Shown here: piece by piece, positions 51,638 to 59,209 of the stretch
Numbering within the stretch: position 1 is the first letter of the stretch
Layout: each line of letters opens with the position of its first letter
NCBI RefSeq assembly: GCF_001439785.1
Contig: NZ_JYLI01000028.1
Span: forward strand, 1 to 59,209
From: Pseudomonas poae
GTDB lineage: Bacteria > Pseudomonadota > Gammaproteobacteria > Pseudomonadales > Pseudomonadaceae
Direction: 5' to 3'
DNA: 59,209 bases
Notes under the pieces: model-generated
Database searches by the model: none
Told to the model about the DNA's origin: nothing
What the model saw: only the letters and a program-made list of their open reading frames with translations
Made by a program: the position numbers and the translations under genes

Positions 51638-52855
51638 ATGGCTGTTGGTCTTGGTCCTTTGCCCACATTGCACCCGGTGGCCGGTTTTGAGCTCGGTATT
51701 GCTTCGGCCGGCATCAAGCGTCCGGGTCGCAAGGATGTGGTAGTGATGCGCTGTGCCGAGGGTTCGACCGTCGCTGGCGTGTTTACCCTCAATGCGTTTT
51801 GTGCAGCGCCCGTCATTCTGGCCAAACAGCGCGTAGCCGGCCCGATTCGGTACCTGCTGACCAACACCGGCAATGCCAATGCCGGTACGGGCGAGCCCGG
51901 CCTGGTTGCCGCTGCGCGCACCTGTGCAAAGCTTGCGCAATTGACAGGCGTGGATGCCAGCCAGGTGCTGCCTTACTCCACCGGCGTGATCGGCGAGCCA
52001 CTGCCGGTCGAGAAAATCGAAGGAGCCTTGCAGGCCGCGCTGGATGATTTGTCTGTGGATAACTGGGCGGCAGCGGCCACCGGCATCATGACCACCGACA
52101 CCCTGCCCAAGGGCGCGAGCCGCCAGTTCGTGCATGACGGCGTGACCGTCACGGTCACCGGCATCAGTAAGGGCGCGGGCATGATCCGCCCGAACATGGC
52201 CACCATGCTCGGCTACATTGCCACCGACGCCAAGGTGTCGCGCAACGTTCTGCACAGCCTGATCCTGGACGGCGCCAACAAGTCGTTCAACCGCATCACC
52301 ATCGATGGCGACACCTCGACCAACGACTGCTGCATGCTGATTGCCACCGGCCAGGCCAACCTGCCGGAAATCACCGACGCCACCGGCCCGCTGTTCGCAG
52401 CGTTGAAACAGGCGGTGTTTGAAGTGTGCATGGACGTCGCCCAGGCCATCGTGCGCGACGGTGAAGGTGCGACCAAGTTCGTCACCGTTGAAGTCAATGG
52501 TGGCGGCAATCATCAGGAATGCCTGGACGTGGGTTACACCGTGGCCCATTCGCCGCTGATCAAGACTGCACTGTTCGCCTCCGACCCGAACTGGGGGCGC
52601 ATCCTCGCCGCCGTCGGCCGCGCCGGCGTGCCGGAACTGGACGTGAGCAAGATCGACGTGTTTCTTGGTGACGTGTGCATCGCCAGCCGTGGCGCGCGGG
52701 CCGAAACCTACACCGAGGCGCAGGGTTCGGCAGTGATGCAGCAGGAAGAAATCATCATCCGCATCGAGCTGGGCCGCGGCGATTGCAGCGAAACCATCTG
52801 GACCACTGATCTGTCCCACGAGTACGTGAAGATCAACGCGGAATATCGCACCTGA
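51638..52855 (+). CDS. argJ: Bifunctional ornithine acetyltransferase / N-acetylglutamate synthase
   Basis: 405 residues from the ATG at 51638. The self-cleavage site that creates the alpha and beta chains is in AATGIMTTDTLPKG, the threonine after TT being the nucleophile region. LTNTGNANAGTG and GDTSTNDCCMLIATG are family signatures. It makes ornithine by transferring the acetyl group from N-acetylornithine to glutamate. The gene is separated from mutT by a 62-bp space containing a hairpin. Confidence 0.95.
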   Translation: MAVGLGPLPTLHPVAGFELGIASAGIKRPGRKDVVVMRCAEGSTVAGVFTLNAFCAAPVILAKQRVAGPIRYLLTNTGNANAGTGEPGLVAAARTCAKLAQLTGVDASQVLPYSTGVIGEPLPVEKIEGALQAALDDLSVDNWAAAATGIMTTDTLPKGASRQFVHDGVTVTVTGISKGAGMIRPNMATMLGYIATDAKVSRNVLHSLILDGANKSFNRITIDGDTSTNDCCMLIATGQANLPEITDATGPLFAALKQAVFEVCMDVAQAIVRDGEGATKFVTVEVNGGGNHQECLDVGYTVAHSPLIKTALFASDPNWGRILAAVGRAGVPELDVSKIDVFLGDVCIASRGARAETYTEAQGSAVMQQEEIIIRIELGRGDCSETIWTTDLSHEYVKINAEYRT

Positions 52856-52866
52856 AAATGACCCTC

Positions 52867-52894
52867 CCCCTGTAAGCGCTTGCTCTTGCAGGGG
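52867..52894 (+). other. Hairpin between argJ and mutT
   Basis: CCCCTGTAAG (52867-52876) can pair with CTTGCAGGGG (52885-52894), one G-U pair, loop of eight. No T-run follows; the mutT ribosome-binding site begins 10 bases later, so it could modulate read-through or translation. Confidence 0.5.
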
Positions 52895-52917
52895 TTACCA
52901 CACGAGGAAGCAGTGGC

Positions 52918-53862
52918 GTGAAACGAGTACATGTAGCAGCGGCGGTGATCCGCGGTGCCGACGGCAGGATCCTGCTGGCACGCCGTGCCGACACCCAGCA
53001 TCAGGGCGGTTTGTGGGAGTTTCCCGGTGGCAAGGTGGAGACTGACGAGTCGGTCGCCACCGCGCTGTCCCGCGAACTGCAGGAAGAGTTGGGTATTCAG
53101 GTCACGACGGCGCGGCCATTGATCAAGGTGCAGCATGACTATCCGGACAAGCAGGTGTTGCTGGATGTCTGGGAAGTCTCGGCGTTTACCGGCGAGCCTC
53201 ACGGCGTCGAAGGGCAGCCGCTGGAGTGGGTGGCTCCTCGGGATCTGCTCAACTATGCGTTTCCCGCAGCCAACACGCCGATTGTCGCGGCCGCGCGCCT
53301 GCCTGCCGACTACCTGATCACCCCCGGCGAGCTGGAAACCCCGACGCTGTTGCGTGGCATCCAGCAGGCTGTCGCCTCCGGCATCAAGCTGATTCAACTG
53401 CGCGCCCCCAATGGTTACGACCCCAAATACCGCGACCTGGCGGTGGATGCGGTGGGGCTGTGCGCCGGTAAAGCGCAACTGATGCTCAAGGGGCCATTTG
53501 AATGGCTGGGGGATTTTCCTGCGGCGGGTTGGCACGTGACCTCGGCGCAACTGCGCAAATACGCGAGCAAAGGAAGGCCGTTGCCCAAGGACCGTTGGCT
53601 GGCTGCGTCCTGCCATAACGCCGAGGAACTGGCGTTGGCGGAATTGATGGACGTGGATTTTGTGACGTTATCGCCCGTGCAACCGACCCAGACCCACCCG
53701 GATGCGCAGCCCCTGGGCTGGGAACAGGCGGCACAGTTGATTGCCGGGTTCAGCAAGCCGGTATTTCTGTTGGGCGGGGTAGGGCCTGCCGAGCGGGAGC
53801 AGGCGTGGGCGGCAGGGGCTCAGGGTGTGGCGGGTATCAGGGCGTTCTGGCCACAGATTTGA
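52918..53862 (+). CDS. mutT: Nudix hydrolase (MutT) fused to a ThiE-like domain
   Basis: 314 residues from a GTG preceded by GAGGA. Residues 1-130 are a Nudix domain with the complete box GGKVETDESVATALSRELQEELG, typical of MutT proteins that hydrolyse 8-oxo-dGTP. Residues about 140-314 resemble thiamine-phosphate synthase (IQLRAPN, SCHNAEELALAELMDVDFVTLSPVQPTQTHP, FLLGGVGPAE). The ThiE motif that normally carries Asn-Asp after the first strands appears as MLKG, so thiamine synthesis by this half is doubtful. The fusion is standard in pseudomonads. Confidence 0.9.
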   Translation: MKRVHVAAAVIRGADGRILLARRADTQHQGGLWEFPGGKVETDESVATALSRELQEELGIQVTTARPLIKVQHDYPDKQVLLDVWEVSAFTGEPHGVEGQPLEWVAPRDLLNYAFPAANTPIVAAARLPADYLITPGELETPTLLRGIQQAVASGIKLIQLRAPNGYDPKYRDLAVDAVGLCAGKAQLMLKGPFEWLGDFPAAGWHVTSAQLRKYASKGRPLPKDRWLAASCHNAEELALAELMDVDFVTLSPVQPTQTHPDAQPLGWEQAAQLIAGFSKPVFLLGGVGPAEREQAWAAGAQGVAGIRAFWPQI

Positions 53863-53867
53863 GGGGT

Positions 53868-53893
53868 GGCAGGAGGGGGCTTGCTCCCGATGA
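53868..53893. repeat. REP half-element
   Basis: TGGCAGGAGGGGGCTTGCTC, a single degenerate arm between two convergent genes. Confidence 0.45.
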
Positions 53894-53915
53894 GGCCAGA
53901 CAACCCACTGCATAA

Positions 53916-54494
53916 TCAGTGCGGCTTGGCCGCCGCCTGCCACAGCACCTCAGCCACACTCTGGCGCTTGGCAATCACTCGCGCCGCCACAAACAGCAGA
54001 TCCGACAGCCGATTGATATACGCAAGCCCCACCCCTTCAAGCGGCTCAACCGCGTTCAGGTGCTGACACCGACGCTCCGCGCTGCGTGCCAGACTACGGC
54101 ATACGTGTGCCTGGGCAATCAAGGCTGAGCCACCGGGCAGGATGAAGTTTTCCAGCGGCCCGACTTCTTCGTTCCAGCGGTCAATGGCTGCTTCCAGCCG
54201 GTCCACCTCGGCCGCATTCAATGCTTTGTAAACCGGCATCGCCAGCTCGCCGCCGAGGTCGAACAGGCGATGCTGGCAAGGCGTCAGTACTTCAATCACC
54301 TCCCTGAGTTCCGGGTGCTTGCCGCTCTGCTCTTCCAGAGTGGCCAGCAGCAGGCCCAATTGGCTGTTGAGCGTATCGACTTCACCAATGGCCTCCACGC
54401 GCGGGTGATCCTTGGGCACGCGGCGGCCGTCGCCCAGGCCGGTTTCGCCCTGGTCGCCAGTGCGGGTGTAGATCTTCGACAGGCGAAAGCCCAT
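53916..54494 (-). CDS. Corrinoid adenosyltransferase, PduO type
   Basis: 192 residues from the ATG at 54494, which is better spaced from GGAG than the ATG at 54500 (the latter would overlap the kinase stop). The signature KIYTRTGDQGETGLGDGRRVPKD is the ATP-binding N-terminus of PduO-type cob(I)alamin adenosyltransferases; PGGSALIAQAHVCRSLARSAERR is the active-site helix. It makes adenosylcobalamin. It is cotranscribed with the upstream sensor kinase. Confidence 0.9.
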   Translation of the reverse strand: MGFRLSKIYTRTGDQGETGLGDGRRVPKDHPRVEAIGEVDTLNSQLGLLLATLEEQSGKHPELREVIEVLTPCQHRLFDLGGELAMPVYKALNAAEVDRLEAAIDRWNEEVGPLENFILPGGSALIAQAHVCRSLARSAERRCQHLNAVEPLEGVGLAYINRLSDLLFVAARVIAKRQSVAEVLWQAAAKPH

Positions 54495-54496
54495 GG

Positions 54497-56530
54497 TCAT
54501 TGCTCCAGTTGAGTAAGTGCAGTGGGGGACAATTGGCTGCCGGCCAGAGGCAAGCGCAAGGTAAAGCAGGTGCCCTGGCCCAAGGTGGAATGCACTTCCA
54601 TCTGGCCCTTGTGGTTGTTGGTGATGATGAAATACGACACTGACAGCCCAAGCCCGGTGCCCTGACCGATTTCCTTGGTGGTGAAGAACGGTTCGAAAGT
54701 GCGCTTGCGCACGCTTTCGCTCATGCCGATGCCGTTATCTTCCACCTGGATTTCGGCCCACGGCGGGTTGAGGCGGGTGCGCAGGATGATCCGCCCCGGC
54801 TCGCCGTCGTCGCGCAGGTGAATGGCCTGGGCGGCATTTTTCAGCAGGTTGAGCAGCACTTGTTCCAGTTCGTTGGCAGTACCAGGCACCGGGCCCAAGT
54901 GCGGGTCGAATTGACGAATGATCGCCTGCCCCTTGAAGTCGAAGCCAATGGTCAGGTCAAAATCATTGCCGGCGATTTCCACGGCCTGATCGATCAGCGC
55001 GGGTAAGTCGCAGGGCGCCATTTGCCGGTTGCTGCGGCGGCTGAAGCTGAGCATATGGGTGACGATCTTCGCCGCCCGCGCCCCGGCTTGCTGGATGCCG
55101 TCGAGCAATTGCGGCACTTCGCGGCCTTCGAGGTAGCGATTGACCGTTGCCAGCTCGATGCCGGCCTGTTCGGCGTGTTCCTGGTTTTTCGGCAAGTCCG
55201 CCGACAGCCGGCGGCGGATGTTCTGCACGTTGTGCAGAATCGCGCCCAGCGGATTATTGATTTCATGGGCCATGCCGGCCGCGAGACCGCCGACGGAAAG
55301 CATTTTTTCCGACTGCACCATCATTTCTTCCAAGGAAAGGCGCTGAGTGATGTCGTCGATGCGGATCACCACACCGCGTCCCGCGCCGCCCGTCAGCGGG
55401 TAGAAGGTGAGGGCATAATGCTTGGGCTCGTCATCCTTGATCCAGGTGACGCGTTCGATGCGCTCCACCACGTGCTGCTCGATCGTGGCCTTGATCTGCG
55501 GCAGAAACGGCTTGAGCGGCTCGAACGCGAGGAAGATCGGCTGGTTCAGCGCTTCATCCAGGCGCGTACCGGAAAGCGCGCTGGCCTCCTGGTTCCATTG
55601 GGTGACATACAGTTGCTCATCCAGCGCAATCAGCGCCGAGGGCATTGAGTCGATAATGCTGTTGAGATAATTCTGGAAACCGGTGAGTTTTTTCTCGATC
55701 TTGCTGCGAACCTGCACTTCCAGTTCGAGCTTGCGGTTGGTGTGACGCGTTTCTTCGGCCAGACCTTGCGCCTGGTCATAGGCCGCCTGGGAGTCGTCCC
55801 GGGCGCGCTTGAGCTGCTGTTCGCGCGCTTCGATGCGCGACAACATGGTATTGAATGCTTCCGCCAGGCTGCCGATTTCGTCGTGGTTGCCGCGCCCGGC
55901 GCGCAATGCGTAGTTCTCTTCGCGCGTCACTTGGCGGGACAGTTCTTCCAGCTCATAAATGGGCCGGGTGATCAATCGCTTGATCTGGCGGGCGATCACC
56001 AGCCACAACAGCACGCTGAAAATCAGGATGCCAAGGCTGGCGGTCAGGGTGCCGGTGTAGAACGCCACGGGCAGTTCGCTGCTGGCCACCAGCAGCAAAT
56101 GCCCGGATGCCTGGCCGGGACGGGGCAGGGTGATGACCTGGTTGCTGCGAAACTCGGTGACGCGCCACGCCTCGATATGCCGATAGGTGTCCGGCAGGTG
56201 CAGTCGGTCGCCATGTTGCATCTGTGCCAGGCGATTACCTTCGCCGTCGTACAGCGCAGCGGCGCGCAGCGGTGAATAGCTGGTCAATTCGTTGAGCAGG
56301 GCATCGGCCTTGGCCGGCGATTCGAGGGCCTCGGCGGCAAGGGCCGGGTTGGACACTAACCGGCCAATGGCCTGTAACGCCTGCGGCGCCATGCTTTCCT
56401 GGGAAATCCAGTAGGCGGCGCTGATAAAGGTGAGGTTGGCCACCAGCAACACGGTGGTCAGCAGCACCAACAGCGCGGCCAGCAGTTTCTGGCCGACCGG
56501 AAGGTTTTCAAGACGCTGGCGCAGGGGCAT
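54497..56530 (-). CDS. Membrane sensor histidine kinase with HAMP and PAS domains
   Basis: 677 residues. Helices at about 15-40 and 163-183 flank a periplasmic sensor. HAMP follows (RPIYELEELSRQVTREENYALRAG), then a coiled coil, a PAS domain (about 290-400, IIDSMPSALIALDEQLYVTQWNQEA), HisKA with VGGLAAGMAHEINNPLGAILHN, and HATPase (GTGLGLSVSYFIITNNHKG). No response regulator is adjacent. In P. aeruginosa the homologue (PA4398, from memory) affects swarming and biofilm formation. The stop overlaps the start of the corrinoid gene. Confidence 0.88.
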   Translation of the reverse strand: MPLRQRLENLPVGQKLLAALLVLLTTVLLVANLTFISAAYWISQESMAPQALQAIGRLVSNPALAAEALESPAKADALLNELTSYSPLRAAALYDGEGNRLAQMQHGDRLHLPDTYRHIEAWRVTEFRSNQVITLPRPGQASGHLLLVASSELPVAFYTGTLTASLGILIFSVLLWLVIARQIKRLITRPIYELEELSRQVTREENYALRAGRGNHDEIGSLAEAFNTMLSRIEAREQQLKRARDDSQAAYDQAQGLAEETRHTNRKLELEVQVRSKIEKKLTGFQNYLNSIIDSMPSALIALDEQLYVTQWNQEASALSGTRLDEALNQPIFLAFEPLKPFLPQIKATIEQHVVERIERVTWIKDDEPKHYALTFYPLTGGAGRGVVIRIDDITQRLSLEEMMVQSEKMLSVGGLAAGMAHEINNPLGAILHNVQNIRRRLSADLPKNQEHAEQAGIELATVNRYLEGREVPQLLDGIQQAGARAAKIVTHMLSFSRRSNRQMAPCDLPALIDQAVEIAGNDFDLTIGFDFKGQAIIRQFDPHLGPVPGTANELEQVLLNLLKNAAQAIHLRDDGEPGRIILRTRLNPPWAEIQVEDNGIGMSESVRKRTFEPFFTTKEIGQGTGLGLSVSYFIITNNHKGQMEVHSTLGQGTCFTLRLPLAGSQLSPTALTQLEQ

Positions 56531-56576
56531 CAGGGTGTTCGCCGTTAAGAGACAGGCAGGCAGGGTAGCGCGTGCC

Positions 56577-57494
56577 TCAGTCGCTGGGCAATCCGCGGGC
56601 CACCAACTGCTCGACCAGGCGCGCCTGCACGGCGCGCAGATGGGGCACGGGCAACTGATGGCGGGCGGCAGCCTGGCAGGCGTAACCCAGCAGGTAGCTG
56701 ATTTCGGTACGGCGCAGGTTGGCCACGTCCTGATACATGGAGGAAAAATTGGCGGCAGTGGCCTGGATCACCCGTTGCACTTCAGCGTGAAGATCCTGCG
56801 CGGCCGCTGGTTGACCGCAGTACTCAAGCAGCTCGGCCAACTCGGTGCACAGTGTTGCGACTTCACGCGGGTGCGCCTGCAGGCCACCGTTGCGACATTG
56901 ATGAAGCACGGTCAGCGGGTTGACCGCGCAATTGAGCGCCAGCTTGCGCCACAGGCGCGTGAGAATATCGTCGCTCCATTCATGGGGGATACCGGCAGCG
57001 TGCAGGTCATCCAGCCATGGCGGCGCTGTCGGACTGGCCGCGTCCCCCAACCAGGTGTAGCCATGCCCGGCGAATACCACGCGCCACTCACCGTCGCGAA
57101 ACGCGCCCTCGGTGCTGGAGGCGAATATGCAGTGGGCGTGAGGCTGCTGAGCGGCCACCGTGTCTTGGCTGCCCAGGCCGTTCTGCAGCAGGATCAGCTC
57201 GGCGTGCGGCGCAAGACGGTGTTGCAGTTGTGCGACAGCGCGTGGTGCGTCGTAGGCTTTGCATGCCACCAGCAGGCGATGGATTGGCTCAGGGCTGTCG
57301 GGCGTTTCGGCGCCCACCGGGTAAATGTGCGCAACACCTTGCTCGACCAGGGTGAGTCCAGGCCCTGCCTGGTAGCTTTCCAGTCGCTCCTTGTTGCGCA
57401 GAATCAACCGCACCGGCACGCCGGCACGCGCCAGGCGTGTGGCCCAGAGGGTGCCAAGACTGCCCGCGCCGAGAATGTGCCAGGTGGTTGGCAT
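56577..57494 (-). CDS. panE: Ketopantoate reductase
   Basis: 305 residues from the ATG at 57494, with GGAG nine bases upstream; the frame is open 29 codons further. The NADPH motif is HILGAGSLGTLWATRLARAG, and the catalytic segment is LWRKLALNCAVNPLTVL with the conserved Lys and Asn. It reduces 2-dehydropantoate to pantoate for CoA synthesis. It is separated from the divergent yajQ by a 123-bp promoter region. Confidence 0.9.
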   Translation of the reverse strand: MPTTWHILGAGSLGTLWATRLARAGVPVRLILRNKERLESYQAGPGLTLVEQGVAHIYPVGAETPDSPEPIHRLLVACKAYDAPRAVAQLQHRLAPHAELILLQNGLGSQDTVAAQQPHAHCIFASSTEGAFRDGEWRVVFAGHGYTWLGDAASPTAPPWLDDLHAAGIPHEWSDDILTRLWRKLALNCAVNPLTVLHQCRNGGLQAHPREVATLCTELAELLEYCGQPAAAQDLHAEVQRVIQATAANFSSMYQDVANLRRTEISYLLGYACQAAARHQLPVPHLRAVQARLVEQLVARGLPSD

Positions 57495-57544
57495 CGGTTT
57501 GTGCTCCATTGGGTCGACTGCGATGAACGGGACGAAAGAGTCGC

Positions 57545-57550
57545 TATAAT
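57545..57550 (+). promoter_or_regulatory. -10 hexamer of a probable yajQ promoter
   Basis: TATAAT is a perfect -10 in the 123-bp panE-yajQ space. The -35 region is not obvious. The start codon of yajQ is 68 bp downstream. Confidence 0.5.
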
Positions 57551-57617
57551 GCCCCGGCATTTTAGCTCGGGCGCGCTCCATCTTTACTGAGTCTGCCCCT
57601 TATATTGGAGAAATGAC

Positions 57618-58103
57618 ATGCCTTCGTTCGACGTGGTATCCGAACTGGACAAACACGAAGTCACCAACGCCGTCGAGAACGCCGTCAAGGAACTGGACCG
57701 CCGCTATGACCTGAAAGGCAAGGGCAGCTTTGAGTTCAAGGAAAAGGAATTGACCGTCAACCTGACCGCTGAAGCAGATTTCCAGCTGGAAGCGATGATC
57801 GAGATCCTCAAGCTGTCGCTGGTCAAGCGCAAGATCGACGCGCAGTGCCTTGAAATCAAGGACGCCTACGCCTCCGGCAAGCTGATGAAACAGGAAGCTG
57901 TGCTCAAGGAAGGCATCGACAAGGAGCTGGCGAAGAAGATCGTCGCTCACGTCAAGGATGCCAAGCTCAAGGTGCAGGCCGCCATTCAGGGTGAGCAGGT
58001 GCGGATCACCGGCAAGAAACGTGACGACCTGCAAGAGGCCATTGCGGCCCTGCGCGCCAAGACGTTCGACATGCCGCTGCAGTTCAATAACTTCCGCGAC
58101 TGA
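57618..58103 (+). CDS. yajQ: YajQ-family cyclic-di-GMP-binding protein
   Basis: 161 residues, the standard length. The family opening MPSFDVVSELDKHEVTNAVENAVKELDRRYDLKGKGSFEF and the closing LQEAIAALRAKTFDMPLQFNNFRD are present. YajQ-like proteins bind cyclic di-GMP and act through transcription-factor partners in Xanthomonas and Pseudomonas. GGAGAA is correctly placed upstream. A mechanosensitive channel gene follows after 18 bases and is probably cotranscribed. Confidence 0.94.
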   Translation: MPSFDVVSELDKHEVTNAVENAVKELDRRYDLKGKGSFEFKEKELTVNLTAEADFQLEAMIEILKLSLVKRKIDAQCLEIKDAYASGKLMKQEAVLKEGIDKELAKKIVAHVKDAKLKVQAAIQGEQVRITGKKRDDLQEAIAALRAKTFDMPLQFNNFRD

Positions 58104-58121
58104 TTGCAAAGGAGAAGATAG

Positions 58122-58964
58122 ATGGATTTGAACGCTGAAATGGATCACTTGATCAAGACCTCGCAGTCCTGGATCCCGATGATCATGGAATACGGCAGCC
58201 GCGTGTTGCTGGCCGTGATTACCCTGGCCATTGGCTGGTGGCTGATCAATGTCTTTACCAATCGCGTCGGGCGCTTGCTGGCCCTGCGTAAAGCGGACCT
58301 GGCGCTGCAGCACTTCATCACCAGCCTGGCGAACATCGCGCTGAAAGTGATGCTGGTGGTCAGCGTGGCCTCGATGATCGGCGTGGCGACCACCTCGTTC
58401 GTTGCTGCCATCGGTGCCGCAACCCTGGCCATCGGCCTGGCCTTGCAAGGCAGCCTGGCCAACTTTGCCGGTGGTGTGCTGATTCTGCTGTTCCGTCCGT
58501 TTCGCATCGGCGACTGGATCGAAGCCCAGGGCACCTCCGGCACGGTCGACAGCATCCAGATCTTCCACACCGTGTTGCGCACCGGTGACAACAAGACCGT
58601 GATCGTGCCCAATGGCATCTTGTCCAACGGCATCATTACCAACACCAACCGCCAACCGACCCGCAAGGTGGTGTTCGACGTGGGCGTGGACTATGAGGCC
58701 GACCTGCAGAAAGCCCGTGAAGTGCTGCTGGAGCTGGCAAAGGATCCGCGTGTGCTGGCTGATCCTGCGCCGGCGGCTGTGGTTTCGACCTTGGGTGACA
58801 GCTCGATCACGGTTTCGCTGCGCTGCTGGACTAACACGCCGGATTATTGGGATGTGGTGTTCATGCTCAATGAACTGGCGCGCGACCGTTTGAAAGGGGC
58901 GGGGATTGATATTCCGTTTCCACAGCGGGTTATTCGTGTCATGCAGGAAGCGCCGGCGAAGTAA
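58122..58964 (+). CDS. mscS: Small-conductance mechanosensitive channel, MscS family
   Basis: 280 residues with three membrane helices (about 20-40, 60-85, 88-120). The pore-lining helix IGAATLAIGLALQGSLANFAGGVLILLFRPFRIGDWIE and the beta domain signature TGDNKTVIVPNGILSNGIITN agree with E. coli MscS. It opens on hypo-osmotic shock to release solutes. GGAGA at 58111-58115 precedes the ATG. It is the last gene before the terminal element; 58965-59082 holds no recognisable feature. Confidence 0.9.
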   Translation: MDLNAEMDHLIKTSQSWIPMIMEYGSRVLLAVITLAIGWWLINVFTNRVGRLLALRKADLALQHFITSLANIALKVMLVVSVASMIGVATTSFVAAIGAATLAIGLALQGSLANFAGGVLILLFRPFRIGDWIEAQGTSGTVDSIQIFHTVLRTGDNKTVIVPNGILSNGIITNTNRQPTRKVVFDVGVDYEADLQKAREVLLELAKDPRVLADPAPAAVVSTLGDSSITVSLRCWTNTPDYWDVVFMLNELARDRLKGAGIDIPFPQRVIRVMQEAPAK

Positions 58965-59087
58965 TAGGGAAGTGTTGCGTTTAACTTGGCCGTTAGGTCA
59001 GGTTAAATGCGAAGATTGAATATAACGCGCGAACATAGTTACTTAGCTTGCTAGTTAGTTTTGCTGAAACAGTTTTGCAATAAAAAA

Positions 59088-59209
59088 GGTTCTTCACGGA
59101 ATCCCGGGAAACACAGAAACAAGAACGCCGATTTGATTGATGATGTTCGTGCGAGCAAACACATCTACCAAACCGGCGTTCTTATGCGCGATATTAATAC
59201 TTTCCTTCC
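59088..59209 (+). mobile_element. Terminal part of an insertion sequence, right copy (possibly ISL3 family)
   Basis: Identical to the reverse complement of 1-122 and running outward from the window. It is preceded by ATAAAAAA (59080-59087), nearly the same A/T-only 8-mer as flanks the left copy. The frame opened by its ATG at 59184 (MRDINTFL) is cut by the window edge. The hairpin is at 59121-59183. Family assignment rests on the terminus and flanks only. Confidence 0.5.
59184..59209 (+). CDS. Start of a truncated reading frame (putative transposase), right copy
   Basis: ATG at 59184 followed by seven codons, identical to the left copy. No domain can be recognised in so short a piece. Confidence 0.35.

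Noticed and set aside
1..59209. rRNA or tRNA genes at the inverted ends
   Set aside because: No cloverleaf and no recognisable rRNA segment; the ends instead have an IS-like terminus, a hairpin and a start codon.

Overview
The window is a 59.2-kb piece of chromosome from a fluorescent Pseudomonas, most likely of the P. fluorescens group. This rests on the gene set and protein sequences (ColRS, Entner-Doudoroff cluster with HexR boxes, MvaT, MutT-ThiE fusion, DUF1111/imelysin operon) and on many REP/REPIN elements of the Pseudomonas type. I see no rRNA, tRNA, prophage, CRISPR array or plasmid functions. From memory of P. aeruginosa PAO1, many blocks correspond to the PA4313-PA4403 neighbourhood in a different order, with the heme-uptake, glucose and C5-dicarboxylate blocks coming from elsewhere.

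Both ends carry the same sequence in inverted orientation. Positions 1-127 are exactly the reverse complement of 59083-59209, and the match stops at base 128. The shared sequence reads outward as the end of an insertion sequence: a GGTTCTTC-type terminus, a long imperfect hairpin, then an ATG opening a truncated reading frame. The window is therefore probably a whole contig bounded by two copies of one element.

Layout, left to right. (1) 238-3980: colR-colS, then a lipopolysaccharide-modification operon (methyltransferase, InaA kinase, small membrane protein). (2) 4236-7859, minus strand: iron-linked operon DUF1111 di-heme protein, imelysin-like lipoprotein, DUF1513 propeller. (3) 7999-10936: nitroreductase and a Cache-domain chemoreceptor. 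(4) 11064-16683, minus: heme uptake by cell-surface signalling (ECF sigma, FecR-like anti-sigma, TonB receptor, heme oxygenase, DUF454) with Fur boxes. (5) 16804-23076: gap facing edd-glk-gltR-gtrS across two HexR boxes. (6) 23198-27236: AraC regulator, small proteins, flavin reductase and an alpha-ketoglutarate-type permease with a sigma-54 promoter. (7) 27430-30515: the matching NtrC/DctB-type two-component pair. (8) 30712-35038: class I fumarase, ferredoxin reductase, pyruvate kinase. (9) 35213-36169: TPR lipoprotein and PilZ protein. (10) 36230-42903, minus: six-gene RDD/SpoIIM/DUF4129/DUF4350/MoxR/DUF58 operon of unknown function. (11) 43071-48473: sbcB, mvaT, purU, a small protein, a HerA-like ATPase, dciA. 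(12) 48779-58964: secA, argJ, mutT-thiE, corrinoid adenosyltransferase, sensor kinase, panE, yajQ, mscS.

Most genes are conserved housekeeping or envelope/nutrient functions. The strongest leads for new biology are the six-gene MoxR operon, the layered control of the C5-dicarboxylate permease, the terminal element with its hairpin-buried start codon, the imelysin with an altered metal motif, and the degenerate ThiE half of the Nudix fusion.
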